From contig OZ024736.1 of assembly GCA_964016875.1 (NCBI GenBank), positions 43,556,707-43,620,706 on the forward strand: a stretch of 64,000 nucleotides of DNA, given 5' to 3'. Below are positions 1 through 10,948 of the stretch, piece after piece; the first letter of the stretch is position 1; each line of letters opens with the position of its first letter. Under the pieces are notes generated by a model. That model had not been told where the DNA came from and searched no databases. It worked only from the letters and a program-made list of their open reading frames with translations. The position numbers and the translations under genes are program-made. The stretch is from Fallopia convolvulus. Taxonomy: Eukaryota > Streptophyta > Magnoliopsida > Caryophyllales > Polygonaceae.

Positions 1-73
1 CGGCGGTTCTCCCGAGTCCTTCGCTCCGTCCTGATTTTTTTGTTCCTCCTTCCTATGGTTGTTTATAAGATGA

Positions 74-727
74 ATGAACTTGGGCCTGTTTATAGACAGG
101 CCCGCTGGAAAAAAAAAAAGAAAAAAAAGGGATATGCTCTTAATCGGCCCACTAGACAAAAAAAACCTGGTTTATAAATATGGAAAAGACTCCATACCAT
201 TATCATATACAGGCTGTTACACGGAAAAATTTGTTAGCGCACACAGGTATCCGTGTAACGAGAATGTGTGCGAATCTGTGTTGCGTAGAAAGATAATTTC
301 GGGATTTAAAAAACGAGGGTTTGGAGAACGTGGCGGCCTAGGAGCCGCGCAACACCGTTTCGTGCAAGCGCGCAACGTTGTTGCGCACATTCCAACGGCA
401 TTTTTGAGAAAGTATCGTTGGACTGGCGCGAGGCCTCATTGCGCAGATCTCAACAGTAAAAAAATGGTTGAATTGTCCCCTATAAATACCCCTTTCGATT
501 CTCATAGTTGGCATACATTCACTCCACATCATTGCCTAAAAATGTCGTCAAGAGAAGATACGTCATCGAGCGATTATCATCCCGAGGAGGAAGAATCATC
601 GTCAATCGATAGTTTCATAGGCGAGGATGAGGAAGGTATACCAAGAGAAGAGTACGGATCCGATTCCGATGCATCAAGCGAGCCAGAACAAGTATTTTTC
701 AAAGATACCATAATATTATGTTTTTAG
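74..727 (+). other. Unassigned open frame; possible first exon from ATG 542
   Basis: I do not recognise this frame. Its N-terminal half is an unconvincing basic run. From the in-frame ATG at 542, however, the sequence becomes a low-complexity acidic Ser/Glu/Asp stretch (SSREDTSSSD onward) that looks like a disordered protein N terminus. A TATAAATA box at 481-488 lies about 55 bp upstream of that ATG, and a possible splice donor follows near 691, so a first exon of about 150 bp is conceivable. No downstream exon is recognisable. The alternative is a fragment of a transposon gene, since acidic leaders of this kind occur in transposase-type genes. Confidence is low. Confidence 0.25.
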
Positions 728-1247
728 GATAAAAACCTCAAATCTAGTATTCTGTTTAGACTTTTTTGTCATTTACGAACGTAGTATATTGAAAATTAGG
801 AAAGTGTAATTTATAATATTTTGTTTTTACATTTGAATCATAGGTTGTCGAAATAGATTTTTCTATTGCTTTCCACTATGATGTGTTTGTGGAGTGATCG
901 AAGAGAAATGTTTCAGATATCTTGGTCTCGCTCCTAGAATTTGAAACTACCTACATCTCTCATGTTGTTAGGGCGTGTAAAGTTGTGACCGATAAAATTG
1001 TGAAACTGGGTCACAGCTTCCCTAATGACAGCCTGATAAATAACATAGAACTTAATGTTCTTATCTGTATGAATACTCTAGGACACTCCCTAAGAGTCTC
1101 CTAACTCCCCCTAGCCCAAGACTCTCCTAACACTTACCTTATAAATAATAATATAAATTATTTTATATTTACAAATTTATGTAAACTTATAAAATCAATA
1201 AATTTAGAAAAAATATTTAATCTTGTATGACAAGTTAAACCTTCTAG
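728..1247. other. Intergenic, AT-rich, nothing recognised
   Basis: There is no coding frame of note. Short open frames here have random composition. The stretch ends at the start of the Helitron-like element. Confidence 0.5.
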
Positions 1248-2224
1248 TCTATGTATATGTATAAAAGACGCATGGAATAAAGTCACCACGTTGTGCCACC
1301 TAGGATTTTCCTACGTGTCGTTCCCACGTTAAGCCACCTAAGATTTCGCCACGTAAGATTTTTTATTTTAGAAATTTATATATGTTGATATTATCGTAGG
1401 ATAATATAGAAATAGGATAAATTAATCCAGGAGATATTCTACCTAAAATAAAGATGTTATCTATTATATATTAGGAATTATGATAGATCTAAAAGATTTT
1501 AGCTAAAGTTAAAATAAACTATTGAACATTAGATATTATATAATAAGATAGATATATTAAATTAGTTTTTAAAATAAAATTTCTATCTACTTATATGAAA
1601 ACAATTAAATTCGAATTTTCATTTAAAATTAAAGAAAATTATTTATCTTTATGTTTTTATCTATTTATGTAAAAGATTTATCATAAATAAAAATTTAATA
1701 AAAATAGAACTTTCAATCTAAATAATTACTTGCTTAAATTGGCTTTTGATAATAAAAAAAATTACGTTATCTTTTCCTTAATTTTCTTTTTGAATTATTC
1801 ATGTAAATATAAATGATTTTCTTATCATTAGAAAAATTCATTCCTTATTAATATTTTTTTCGTTTCTTATTAAGAATATTTTTAATTTTTATTCAAATTT
1901 TTTTAACGAATTGAATTCGATAAAAAAAATTACAAGAATTTAGATTATTTTTACCTTTATATATTTTTGTAAAATATTTTTTAAATTAAATGATTTTAAT
2001 TCAAATAATTTTATTTATATTTTTGCATAAATAAATTATAACTAAGCCATCAAAATTATAGTAGGCTCACCTTAATAATTTTGGCCCCATTTCACATGTC
2101 ACAAGTTATCAAATTTTATATAATTTTTTCTAATAAAAAAGTTTTTTATATTAAATTAAAATCAAATTTATTAAATAAATTAAATATTAAATTCATATAG
2201 TCGTGGCACGACGGGTATAACTAG
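1248..2224 (+). mobile_element. Helitron-like non-autonomous element
   Basis: The left end begins TCTATGTATATGTATAAAAG, which fits the TC start and AT-rich leader of plant AtREP-type Helitrons. The right end is CTAG at 2221-2224, preceded by a short hairpin (GTCGT at 2200-2204 pairing with ACGAC at 2208-2212). This is the CTRR-plus-hairpin arrangement of Helitron 3' ends. The ~977-bp interior is very AT-rich and non-coding, with repeated CCACGT/CCACCTA motifs near the left end. Against a simple Helitron, a 15-bp direct repeat (AGTTAAACCTTCTAG) sits at both edges, although Helitrons make no target duplication. Confidence 0.5.
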
Positions 2225-2333
2225 TTAAACCTTCTAGTTAATGTAAAAGTTATTAATCTTATATAACGACAAACGATTAATTGGATAAAATCTTAATGCC
2301 AAAATCAATGTACAAAGCTAAGAAGATGAACCA

Positions 2334-3600
2334 CTACAAGAAGCAAGCTTGCATACGAGTAATGCTCGCTCCATGACTTTCCGGCCGAGCATCCATTATA
2401 TATACATATCTCTCCTTGACAACAACTCGAACAAATTCTTGCATATCGGTCGTCTCTTGTCCTCCCCCCGCTCTTCTTTTCCAGAACTCTCGAATCCACA
2501 ATCGAGCATCACAACGCTCCTCCACAGTGAAAGTATATATGAAAAGACATTCCGACGCACGACCATCGCTCGACTTTCTATGAACAATGGCGCACATTGT
2601 CTTTTCCTCATCGCCCGCTTCAATCACTATGCTCTCTACCACAGATGCGGGTCTCGTAACCCCCTTGTCCCCGTCGAATAAATGACGCACTTCCTGGAAG
2701 CAAAGGACGTGCCCCTTGTAGTCCACAAGGCACGCCACCGCAATCACACAGCCACGCTCCACAACTATTGCAAACACGACATAGAGCGAGTCGCTTGATA
2801 CTTCATGCACGAATTCTCCAACGCACCTAATCCCCCTTCCAAACTTGAAAATCTATGTGACATGATCGACCAAGAACAGCTCATCACATGATTTATTACC
2901 TGCATCACTACAATCTTGTTCCCATTCACGGTTTCTGGAGTCGAGGATGAGCTTCGTTTCATCTCTATGGCATTTGGCTTTTGCATACATCCGGTCGCCC
3001 ACGACTAAGTGGGCCCACATGCGCGCCCTCGTAAGTATTCCAACGTTCGAGTAAAATGTGTCGGATTGTGAACCAACGGCCATCACTGAGGTTATTAAGG
3101 CCGAGGACCTCGTGAAATGCCCTCCTCGTATCAATATAGCTAAATAAGTGGGTAGGGAACGATTCGATGACGTGGATTTGGTCACCTATCTTCTCAACAA
3201 TAGGCCAGCACACGGGATCGTTCAATGGCTTGATATGGTTGCATTCGGACAGAGAGAGCTGGCCGTCGGCAAGATACAAGCGATACGTGACACGAGATGT
3301 ACCGTTGAGGCCCGATTTCTTAGAGATAGACTCGAAAATATCCATAAACCAATCATGGGGTTGGTTCTTAAAGGCTGGAAACTGTCGCCCGCCTATTATG
3401 CATGCATTAGACTCCAATTTGAACAAACCTGAAAGGATGGGAAGACCTTTCTCTGTTAAATTTAGTGTAGAGAGTTTAGGAAGGGGCGGAGGCTCTTCAG
3501 CATTGCCGTTTGACTGATGTTTGCTCTGCTTGAGATCCAAGCAGTAGATAGAAAAACCATCTGATATGCATAGATATCTTTCCTTGTCATTTATGTTTGA
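2334..3600 (-). pseudogene. Decayed Kelch-like gene, interrupted by Copia
   Basis: The minus strand carries protein-like sequence that changes frame at least twice: a first block from about 3600 to 2968, a second to about 2856, and a third from about 2830 to 2334. Motifs such as ISDGFSIYCLDLK, RARMWAHLVVGDRMYAKAK and LILDSRNREWEQ resemble plant Kelch-type beta-propeller repeats, but I cannot assign the family firmly. The frame is open up to the Copia target site at 3601-3605 and resumes on the far side at 8452-8476. The intact ancestor therefore continued across the insertion. Frameshifts plus the 4.8-kb insertion make this a pseudogene. Confidence 0.55.
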
Positions 3601-3605
3601 GCAAT

Positions 3606-3797
3606 TAGTAGGATATTAACCATGGTTATGTAATAACACCATACTTGGGTTAAACAAATATCTTGTAACCGTTAGCAAACCTTGTTGTCACCATCTAGAA
3701 TCATCTATAGGGCCTATATATATTGTATTGTATTCTCTGAATCAATTGAGAAAGCCTCTCCACCATTTTCCACCATTTGCTTTCACGTTTCTCATCA
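3606..3797 (+). repeat. 5' LTR of the Copia element
   Basis: It runs from TAGTAGGATATTAACC to TTTCTCATCA and is followed directly by the primer-binding site. A CCTATATATATTG TATA-like segment near 3713 fits a U3 promoter. Confidence 0.93.
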
Positions 3798-3847
3798 TGG
3801 TATCAGAGCCTTTCCAAGGACAAACGTCCTAACGATCCAAAAACACC

Positions 3848-6222
3848 ATGAATTCAGAGCTCCCCCAAAATCCAAGCATATCTCCTTCATCTTCATCTCA
3901 AACCCTAAACCCAGAAATTTCTTCATCCCAAACCCCAATTATTCCTCCCCTAGCCGCCTCTCAAACCCTACACCCAGAAATTCCTTCACCTCCAACCTTA
4001 GTTCCAAGTTTTTCTCCAAACCCAGCTCATCTTTTTCCCTTGACAACGCACACCATGGTTGCGTCTCATGCTCTTCCCCATTCACTTCCTGCCTTTTCTA
4101 GTTTCATTAACGTCAAACTCACCCAAACAAACTTTCCCATCTGGCAAACCCAAGTGGTTCCGTATCTCCGTGCTCAAGGGCTCTATGGGCACGTCGATGG
4201 CTCGGCTCCCTGCCCGCCAATATTCCTTGATGATGGTGCGGCAAACCCAGTGTATGCTATCTGGGTTGCGCGAGATCAGCTCGTCATGGCTGTTCTCACC
4301 TCGAGCCTCATCGAAGGCGTTCTCGTCCAAGTAATGGACTGTACCACTGTTGCGGCTATATGGAACAATCTCCATGAGCTGTTTGCTGCCCGTTCTAGCG
4401 CTCAAGTGGTTCACAATAGGCTACAGCTGGCCTCCCTCAAGAAAGGAGCAGAGACGGTGACCGAATTCTTCAATCGAGCCAAAGGTCTAGTCACCACCTT
4501 AGCCGCCGCCGGCCATCACATCCCATAGGATGAGTTCTCTGTCTATCTCCTGGCAGGGCTACCAACAGAATATGAATCCCTAGTCACATCCTTATCCACT
4601 CAACCAATTCTCCCCAGCCCCACTCAAATTTTATCCAACCTTCTTGTTCATGAGTCTCGATTAACTCACCAATCCAACTCTCTCCTATCAACTCCACTTG
4701 CTGCAAACAACACCTCCAAAAACCGCAATAATGAAGCCAATTTCACCAATAGCGGTAGAGGCAGAGGACGTGGCAGGGGTGATAACAGGAACAAGGATAA
4801 GGATCACCAACATCGTGGTTCAAATCACAACCACAACCAAAACAACAACGATCGCAGTCGGGCTCCCTCCACCTTCTCGGGCCAACTAGACACACGCCCC
4901 GTGTGCCAAGTATGCAACAAACCCAGTCATACTGCTCTGACGTGTTGGCATCGCTTCAATCAAAGTTACCAGCCACCACCGCCGGCCAACTTCCAGGCTC
5001 ACAACACCTCGGTCTCCATGCCATGGTACCCCGATACTGCTGCCACGCACCATTACACGCCCGATCTCAGCAATCTTCGGATTGACAATCTCCCCAATGG
5101 TGGCTCGGATCAAGTGAGCCTCGGTGACGGCTCTCACATTCCCATCCACAACTACGGTTCCGCAAATCTCTTCTCTGATAATCATTCGTTTAAACTTTCA
5201 AATATTCTTCACACACCTGATATATCCAAAAACCTATTATCTGTTCAGCAATTCTGCATCGATAACCATGTGTTCTTTGAATTTCATGATTCTTTTTTCT
5301 GTGTGAAGGACAAGCAGACGGGGGCGCTTCTTCTTCGAGGGGTCGTTGATGGAGGCATTTACAAGCTGTCGGCAACCACCACACCACCAACTTCTTCACC
5401 GCAACTTTCCTTTACCACTGCAAATAATGGCGTCGACCTCTGGCATTGCCGATTACGTCACCCGGCGCACCGCATTTCCAATTCTGTTATCCAGCAATTT
5501 CAATTACCTTCCAAAAAAGGCCCAAGCCCATCCCACTCCTGTGCTCCCTGCTCTTGGGCCAAAGCCCATCAACTACCACATCCACCTAGTCCTACCCGAA
5601 CCCACAAGCCTTTTGAATTAATTTTTACTGATGTATGGGGCCCGGCCCATGACACCTCTATGAAAGGAAATCGGTTCTATTTGTCTCTTGTGGATGATTA
5701 TTCTAAATTTATTTGGCTTTTTCTTATGTCTACAAAATCACTTGTTGCTCCAATAATAATTGCCTTTATCAAACTTGTCCAAAATCGTTTCTCCACAACC
5801 ATTACAAGTTTTCAAACCGACAATGGTACGGAATTTAAACCTCTCAAGACTATTTTCACTCATTACGGTATCACCCACCGTCTCACATGTTCTACTCCCA
5901 TCAACAAAATGGCACCTTCGAAACACGTCACCGACGTATTGTTGACATGGGACTAACCCTTCTAAAACAAGCCTCCCTACCTCTTCCCTTTTGGGACTTT
6001 GCCTTTGATACCGCCTCTTATCTTTAAAATCGCCTACTCACTCCCATTCTTCAAAATAAATCTCCCTTTCAAATCCTTTTTCAAACCTTCCCTGATTACA
6101 AATTTCTCAAAGTATTTGGGTGCCTAGCCTTTCCCAACCTAAGACCCTACAATCAATACAAACTCGCCTTCCGCTCCATACCCACTATATTCTTGGGATA
6201 TAGTAACCAACACAAGGGTTAT
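3848..6222 (+). pseudogene. Copia gag, protease and integrase (broken)
   Basis: The frame starts at ATG 3848. A Pro/Ser-rich leader is followed by a UBN2-type Gag with LQLASLKKG and VTEFFNRAKG. An in-frame TAG at 4526 interrupts it before DEFSVYLLAGLPTEYESL, which continues in the same frame. A CCHC knuckle (CQVCNKPSHTALTC, about 4904) and the protease site, present as PDTAATHH near 5030 rather than the usual D-S/T-G-A, come next. The GAG-pre-integrase (LWHCRLRHPAH) and integrase core (FTDVWGPA, QTDNGTEF) follow. Near 5900 a 1-base frameshift precedes the conserved HQQNG motif, which reads in the next frame. A TAA (TASYL-stop) and a second shift before ISRDVIFHE add further damage. Confidence 0.9.
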
Positions 6223-6256
6223 ATCTGATTTTGATTGGGAAAACTCCAAATACTAC

Positions 6257-8257
6257 ATCTCACGAGATGTAATTTTCCATGAACAAACTTTTCCCTTTCA
6301 AACTCTCCCTCAGCCCAAGCCCAATCAGCCCGTCCAAAATCCCTACACCTTTCTACCCCATTTGTCCCTACCCAATTCTTTGCCAAATGGGCCTCCCTCT
6401 CAGCCCAATTCACCCACACCCTCCTTTTCACAAGACTCTCGTGGGCCTTCCACCCCGCCCACTTCTCCTATTTCTACTTCAAGCCCAAATCCAAATAACC
6501 CCAGTCCAAATTCAAGCCCCACCACACCTTCATCTCCTGTCTCCTCTTCTTCTCCGACTCCTCAAGCTTCACCACCGCCTCCTTCCCCTACTCCTCATCC
6601 CATGATCACACGCCACCGGGATAACATTCATAAACAAAAAATTCGCCATGACGGCACCATTCCTTGGCCGCCGCCCCGCCCTGAACCACCAAATTGCTCC
6701 CAAACATCTCTTGTTCCTGAAGAACCCTCTAACTACACAGAAGCCTCCCGTTACCCCGAATGACGACAAGCCATGGAATCCGAGTTCAACGCCCTTCTTA
6801 AAACCAATACTTGGAAACTAGTCCCACCTTCTTCCTCTGCAAATACCCTTGTTGTTAAGTGGGTTTTCCGCACCAAGCGGCGCTCCGATGGCTCCATTGA
6901 ACGTCGGAAAGCACGCCTAGTCGCAAAAGGCTTTCACCAACTTGAAGGGGTAGATTTTTCTGAAACCTTTTCCCCCGTTGCCAAGCCCACAACCATACGA
7001 CTTCTCCTCTCCCTTGATGCCATAAACCGGTGGTCTGCTCGACAGCTTGACATCTAAAATGCCTTCCTTCGAGACGACTTGAATGAAGATGTGTTCATCC
7101 AACAACCCATTGGCTTTGTTCATCCCTAATTCCCTGACTATATCTGCAAATTGCAAAAATCTCTTTATGGGCTAAAGCAGGCACCGAGAGCTTGGTTTCA
7201 AAAATTGAGCGATGTACTTGTCCTTTTAGGCTTTACACCCTCCCAAGCTGACTCGTCTTTATTCACCTATCATCAAGGTCGTTGCCTCTGTTTTGTTCTA
7301 GTCTACGTGGATGATCTTCTCGTGGTCTCCTCCGATTCATCACTGTCTTCAAAATTCATTGACGCTCTTTCCCGGCATTTTCCTGTCAAAGACCTTGGAA
7401 ATCTGCACTTCTTCCTCGGCATCGAAGTGCTCCGTCAATCTGATGGGTTTTTGCTGTCTCAATCCAAATACATCGTTGAACTGTGCAAACGTGCAAATAT
7501 GCATCGATCCAAAACAGTAAGCACTCCGATGTCCACCACTCCTCTGTCCACAGACTCTTCCACTTTTGAAGATCCCCAATTTTACCGTAGCATCGTTGGA
7601 GGGCTCCAATATCTGGCCTTCACTCGGCCTGACATCGCCTTCGTTGTGAACAAGGTATGCCAATTTATGCACTCACCAACAAATCAACATTGGCAACTGG
7701 TAAAGCGCATATTGCGCTATCTCAATTGCACATCCTCTATGAAATTCAAGATATCTGCTCAATCCTCCACTGTTCTTTCGGCTTTCTCGGACGCGGATTG
7801 GGCGAGTGACGCCTCGGATAGACGCTCTACTGGAGCTTACTACATTTACCTTGGCTCAAATCTGATCTCATGGTGCTCCAAGAAACATGGCACTGTCTCG
7901 CGCTCCTCAACAGAAGTCGAATACCGCAGCCTAGCTTATGCCACTGCAGAGCTGATTTGGGTTCAATCTCTTCTACGCGATCTTCACATTTCTCTCACTC
8001 AGGCCCCTATTCTATGGTGTGATAACCTTGGTGCTACATACATTGCAGTAAATCCAGTTCTTCATCACAAAATCAAGCATCTATCACTGGATTATCATTT
8101 TGTCAGAGAGAAGGTGCAATCGAAATCTCTACAAGTGGCCTTCGTCACCTCAAAAGAACAAATCGCTGACCTCCTCACCAAACCTCTTCCTACGGCTCGA
8201 TTTCAAACAATGCGCTCCAAGCTTTGCCTCCATCAAGCTCGGATCGAGGGGGGATAG
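6257..8257 (+). pseudogene. Copia reverse transcriptase and RNase H (broken)
   Basis: After ISRDVIFHE (6257) and a Pro/Ser-rich linker, the frame continues to the RT domain. Three in-frame stops occur: TGA at 6761 (where Trp is usual before RQAM), TAA at 7055 (DI-stop-NAF) and TAA at 7127 (HP-stop-FPDYICKL). RT landmarks are KWVFRTK, RLVAKGF, LYGLKQAPRAW and the catalytic YVDDLL near 7310. RNase H follows with DADWASD, RRSTGAY, SRSSTEVEYRS, WCDNLGA and the terminal ADLLTKPLPTARF. From 7151 to the stop at 8257 the frame is uninterrupted. The terminal residues lie directly before the polypurine tract. Confidence 0.92.
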
Positions 8258-8446
8258 TAGGATATTAACCATGGTTATGTAATAGCACCATACTTGGGTT
8301 AAACAAATATCTTATAACCGTTAGCAAGCCTTGTTGTCACCATCTAGAATCATCTATAAGGCCTATATATATTGTACTGTATTCTCTAAATCAATTGAGA
8401 AAGCCTCTCCACCATTTTCCACCATTTGCTTTCACGTTTCTCATCA
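8255..8446 (+). repeat. 3' LTR of the Copia element
   Basis: It has the same length and ends as the 5' LTR, with six transition differences. The polypurine tract lies immediately upstream and the GCAAT target duplication immediately downstream. Confidence 0.93.
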
Positions 8447-8451
8447 GCAAT

Positions 8452-8476
8452 CCAGCGAATATAAGGTAAAATACAT
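8452..8476 (-). pseudogene. 5' end of the Kelch-like pseudogene beyond the Copia insertion
   Basis: Reading the minus strand across the 5-bp target site rejoins this piece in frame with the block starting at 3600. It supplies the residues MYFTLYSLD before the conserved SNINDKERYLCISDG. ATG at 8476-8474 is the most upstream in-frame Met seen and may be the original start. No TATA box or 5' UTR is evident beyond it. Confidence 0.45.
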
Positions 8477-8889
8477 AAAAATTCAAAGTATATATAGAAA
8501 TTGCAAAATGTCAAATTTTCTAGTTAAATTTTTAGTCATATTACTCATATATTACTTGTCATTTCGTGTTCAATTGTCAAACTCCAACACAGGTTGGGAG
8601 AGAAATCCCACATGATCATGCTGGTAATATATATGTAATTGGCAACATCTTTAAAAGAAGACTACATGAATTTTATGTTTCAATATCCACAATGAAGTCG
8701 TCGTACATTCCATCGCTAATCGTGTGTTGACATGGCAATGGAAGAACAAAAATTTATTTTTAAATCGAAAAAAGTATACCATTGATTAGTTTGTTATTAT
8801 AAATTCCACACCTTTGTTGGAACTTGTACGAGAACCTTAGATTAAAATGTTGGCTAAAATTGTTTTCACATCAACATGCATTGCATTGC

Positions 8890-9265
8890 TGATACGCTAT
8901 AATTATGCTAGCAGAATATATCAGAATATTAGGATAATTATGCTTTTCTTTTATTTAGAGATTTCATTTTATTTTTATTAAAATTATCTTTTTTATTTTA
9001 GCAACTAGGGTTTATCTAGATAGCAGGGTTATTATAAATACCCTTAAGTTGTGAGGCTGCTATCAATCAATAAAGTCAGTTAATTAATTTCTCTTTTTGC
9101 TCTAAATTTATCGTTCTTCAACCCGTGGCAACCAACCACGTTTATCCCGAGTCGGAATCCACATCGGATTAGGCTCAACCTCCCGAGTCGGAATCCACAT
9201 CGGATTAGGCTCAACCTCTTGACCAACAAGGGTTCCGATACGCGATCCACACCGGGTCCGTATCA
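8890..9265 (+). repeat. 5' LTR of the RRM element, with an internal 36-bp duplication
   Basis: It contains a TATAAATA box at 9033-9040 as a probable promoter. A 36-bp segment starting TCCCGAGTCGGAATCC is present twice in tandem here but only once in the 3' LTR, which accounts exactly for the 36-bp length difference. Confidence 0.9.
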
Positions 9266-9298
9266 ACTGGTTCTTTCATCCCTGAACTCTGCGTTTCC

Positions 9299-10585
9299 AT
9301 GGCCAACGACAAGGAGCATCGAACGCTGCTCGTCATAATTCATCGTGAATACTACGTAATCTCCAATCAAGTGTTGTATCAAGTATTCTCACAAATCGGT
9401 GTCTTGAACAGCATTCAAAGAGTAGGTTATGGGTCTCGATTTTATTGGCAAATCCAATTTCGGACTCATGATTCCGCTCTCAAGGCGATTAGATCTCTCT
9501 ACGGGAGATGCCTCTACGACGGGTGTTGTCAACTAGAAGTGTTTTGGTCGCCGTCGTCGTTACCTTCAATCGTCGGCCAAAAACCGCAGAAATTCGCCGC
9601 CACGTTTCTGCAACAAGAGGTGACCGCCACCAGGCCGCCGCCAGAGGCAGCGACCGCTGCCTCCTCGTTGCCGACCGCGGCCACCATCGACTCACCAGTT
9701 GTTCGCGCGACACCCACTCCCGTGCTCGGATCTGTCGCGAATCATACCGGATCTGTCACAGCGATCCCGACCACCGCGACCCATAACGGCGACCCCTTCG
9801 CAACTCAATCCGACCCCGGCCAGTTCCTGGCGCCCCTTCACACCACCCACATCGAGGCGAACCCTCACACCGCCGTTGGGATTGCGGAATTGCAAGCCAA
9901 TCTCGTTCACCCAGAGGTTGCTGCAGCGGCGCCGACGAATCCTCACGCCATTCCTCCCCAAGCGGCACTCGTCGGACGCCCAACACCACCCCCACAGTTC
10001 GCGCCGCCCGCTCCCGTTGATGTCGGATTTCCAGATCTGCGGGGAAGTAGGAATGCCAGATCTGCTATGGCGCCGGCAACTCTGAATGATTCCTTTTTGG
10101 CTGATCTTGATGAGTTATCAGACAATGAAGCTGATATTCCGAAGGAAGCAGATGTTGGTGCAGGTCATATGGAGGAAGATGGTGATGGAGCTATGGACGA
10201 CTGGGAAGCTCTGAATTTTGAAGGTCTTGATAATGTCTCCAAGTTGCAGAAGACCCAACGTTACAATGATTTTATGCAGGCGGTGCTCGTCCGGATTCCA
10301 CCACCACCCCAGCAGTTCGGCCGCCGTGTTCTGCCACCCCTACCATTCCAGAACCAGGCCGAGCATTTCGCGATAATACAGTGCACGAGCAGCTCTAGGA
10401 CTGTTGACATTCGTGGCGCACACCAAGTGTTTGTTCAAATGCCTCTTAGAGGATTCATTGGTAATGCTTATCCTAATCAAATGTGCAATGTTGGTAATTG
10501 TGTTTTCGATCCGGGAATTGTTGCGAGTCATCTATTTGGGTCGACATTGCTGCCTTGTGGTGACGGCGTCCTTGCTAATGCTTAA
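9299..10585 (+). CDS. RRM (PTB-like) protein encoded inside an LTR element
   Basis: This is an intact intronless frame of 428 residues, starting at the first ATG after the primer-binding site. Residues about 8-92 read as an RNA-recognition motif: beta-1 TLLVIIHREYY, then VLYQVFSQIGVLNSIQ, a beta-3 region FYWQIQF, ALKAIRSLYGR, and LYDGCCQLEVFW. The last resembles the YDGCCQL signature of the second RRM of polypyrimidine-tract-binding proteins. The rest is Pro/Ala/Thr-rich and low in complexity to about residue 250, then acidic (DELSDNEADIPKE), then an unrecognised C-terminal block. It has no Gag, zinc knuckle or enzyme domain. Its position, directly downstream of the LTR and PBS, is that of gag. 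I infer RNA binding; whether it helps the element (RNA packaging) or is a passive captured fragment is unknown. Confidence 0.7.
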   Translation: MANDKEHRTLLVIIHREYYVISNQVLYQVFSQIGVLNSIQRVGYGSRFYWQIQFRTHDSALKAIRSLYGRCLYDGCCQLEVFWSPSSLPSIVGQKPQKFAATFLQQEVTATRPPPEAATAASSLPTAATIDSPVVRATPTPVLGSVANHTGSVTAIPTTATHNGDPFATQSDPGQFLAPLHTTHIEANPHTAVGIAELQANLVHPEVAAAAPTNPHAIPPQAALVGRPTPPPQFAPPAPVDVGFPDLRGSRNARSAMAPATLNDSFLADLDELSDNEADIPKEADVGAGHMEEDGDGAMDDWEALNFEGLDNVSKLQKTQRYNDFMQAVLVRIPPPPQQFGRRVLPPLPFQNQAEHFAIIQCTSSSRTVDIRGAHQVFVQMPLRGFIGNAYPNQMCNVGNCVFDPGIVASHLFGSTLLPCGDGVLANA

Positions 10586-10893
10586 AGTTGAAGATTCTAT
10601 GGTGTTGTTATCTATTTGTGGAGTTTCATTTAATTTAATCCACGTTACTAGGTTGTTTCTTTTCAACCCAGGAATTACTGTGCTGAATTGGAACAAGTTG
10701 GGCAAGGTATTGAATTGGAATTCCTGTGCTGGTGTATTCAATTCAGGAAGGGCACCGAGAATGGCACGTCATGCCTTTTGATAGAGGTAAGTCTCCACTC
10801 AAATTCTACCTAGCTATGCCGAGGATTATGAGCAAGTCTCCCGTCAAATTCTCGAAGCCCAACGATGAGCGAAGGACAAGTCGATTATGGGCA

Positions 10894-10948
10894 CTTCTTT
10901 TCCTGATTTCCGCCTCGAGGACGAGTCGATTCTCACCGGGGGAGTAAT
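10894..10948 (+). other. Relic of a chromodomain tail and polypurine tract
   Basis: The segment translates as SFPDFRLEDESILTGG, matching the FPDLRLEDKPML that ends the chromodomain of the chromovirus at 26.7 kb. It ends in the purine tract GGGGGAG before the 3' LTR. It is therefore leftover pol C-terminal sequence, showing that this element descends from a chromodomain-bearing Gypsy element. Confidence 0.7.

Larger units (their letters stand above)
3606..8446 (+). mobile_element. Ty1/Copia LTR retrotransposon, complete but inactivated
   Basis: The element is 4,841 bp: two 192-bp LTRs, a Met-tRNA-type primer-binding site (TGGTATCAGAGCC, 3798-3810), gag-PR-INT-RT-RNaseH in Copia order, and a polypurine tract (GAGGGGGGA) just before the 3' LTR. 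A perfect 5-bp target duplication (GCAAT, 3601-3605 and 8447-8451) flanks it. The LTRs differ at six of 192 positions by my manual alignment, all transitions. Both LTRs start TA rather than the canonical TG but end CA. The reading frame is broken by several nonsense codons and two frameshifts, so the copy cannot encode its own proteins. Confidence 0.95.

Noticed and set aside
922..1104. 60-codon plus-strand frame
   Set aside because: No protein-like features, start context or homology that I can recognise.
8500..8615. Signal-peptide-like frame MSNFLVKFLVILLIYYLSF
   Set aside because: A short hydrophobic AT-rich frame without a recognisable mature domain or promoter; could be a small peptide but unsupported.
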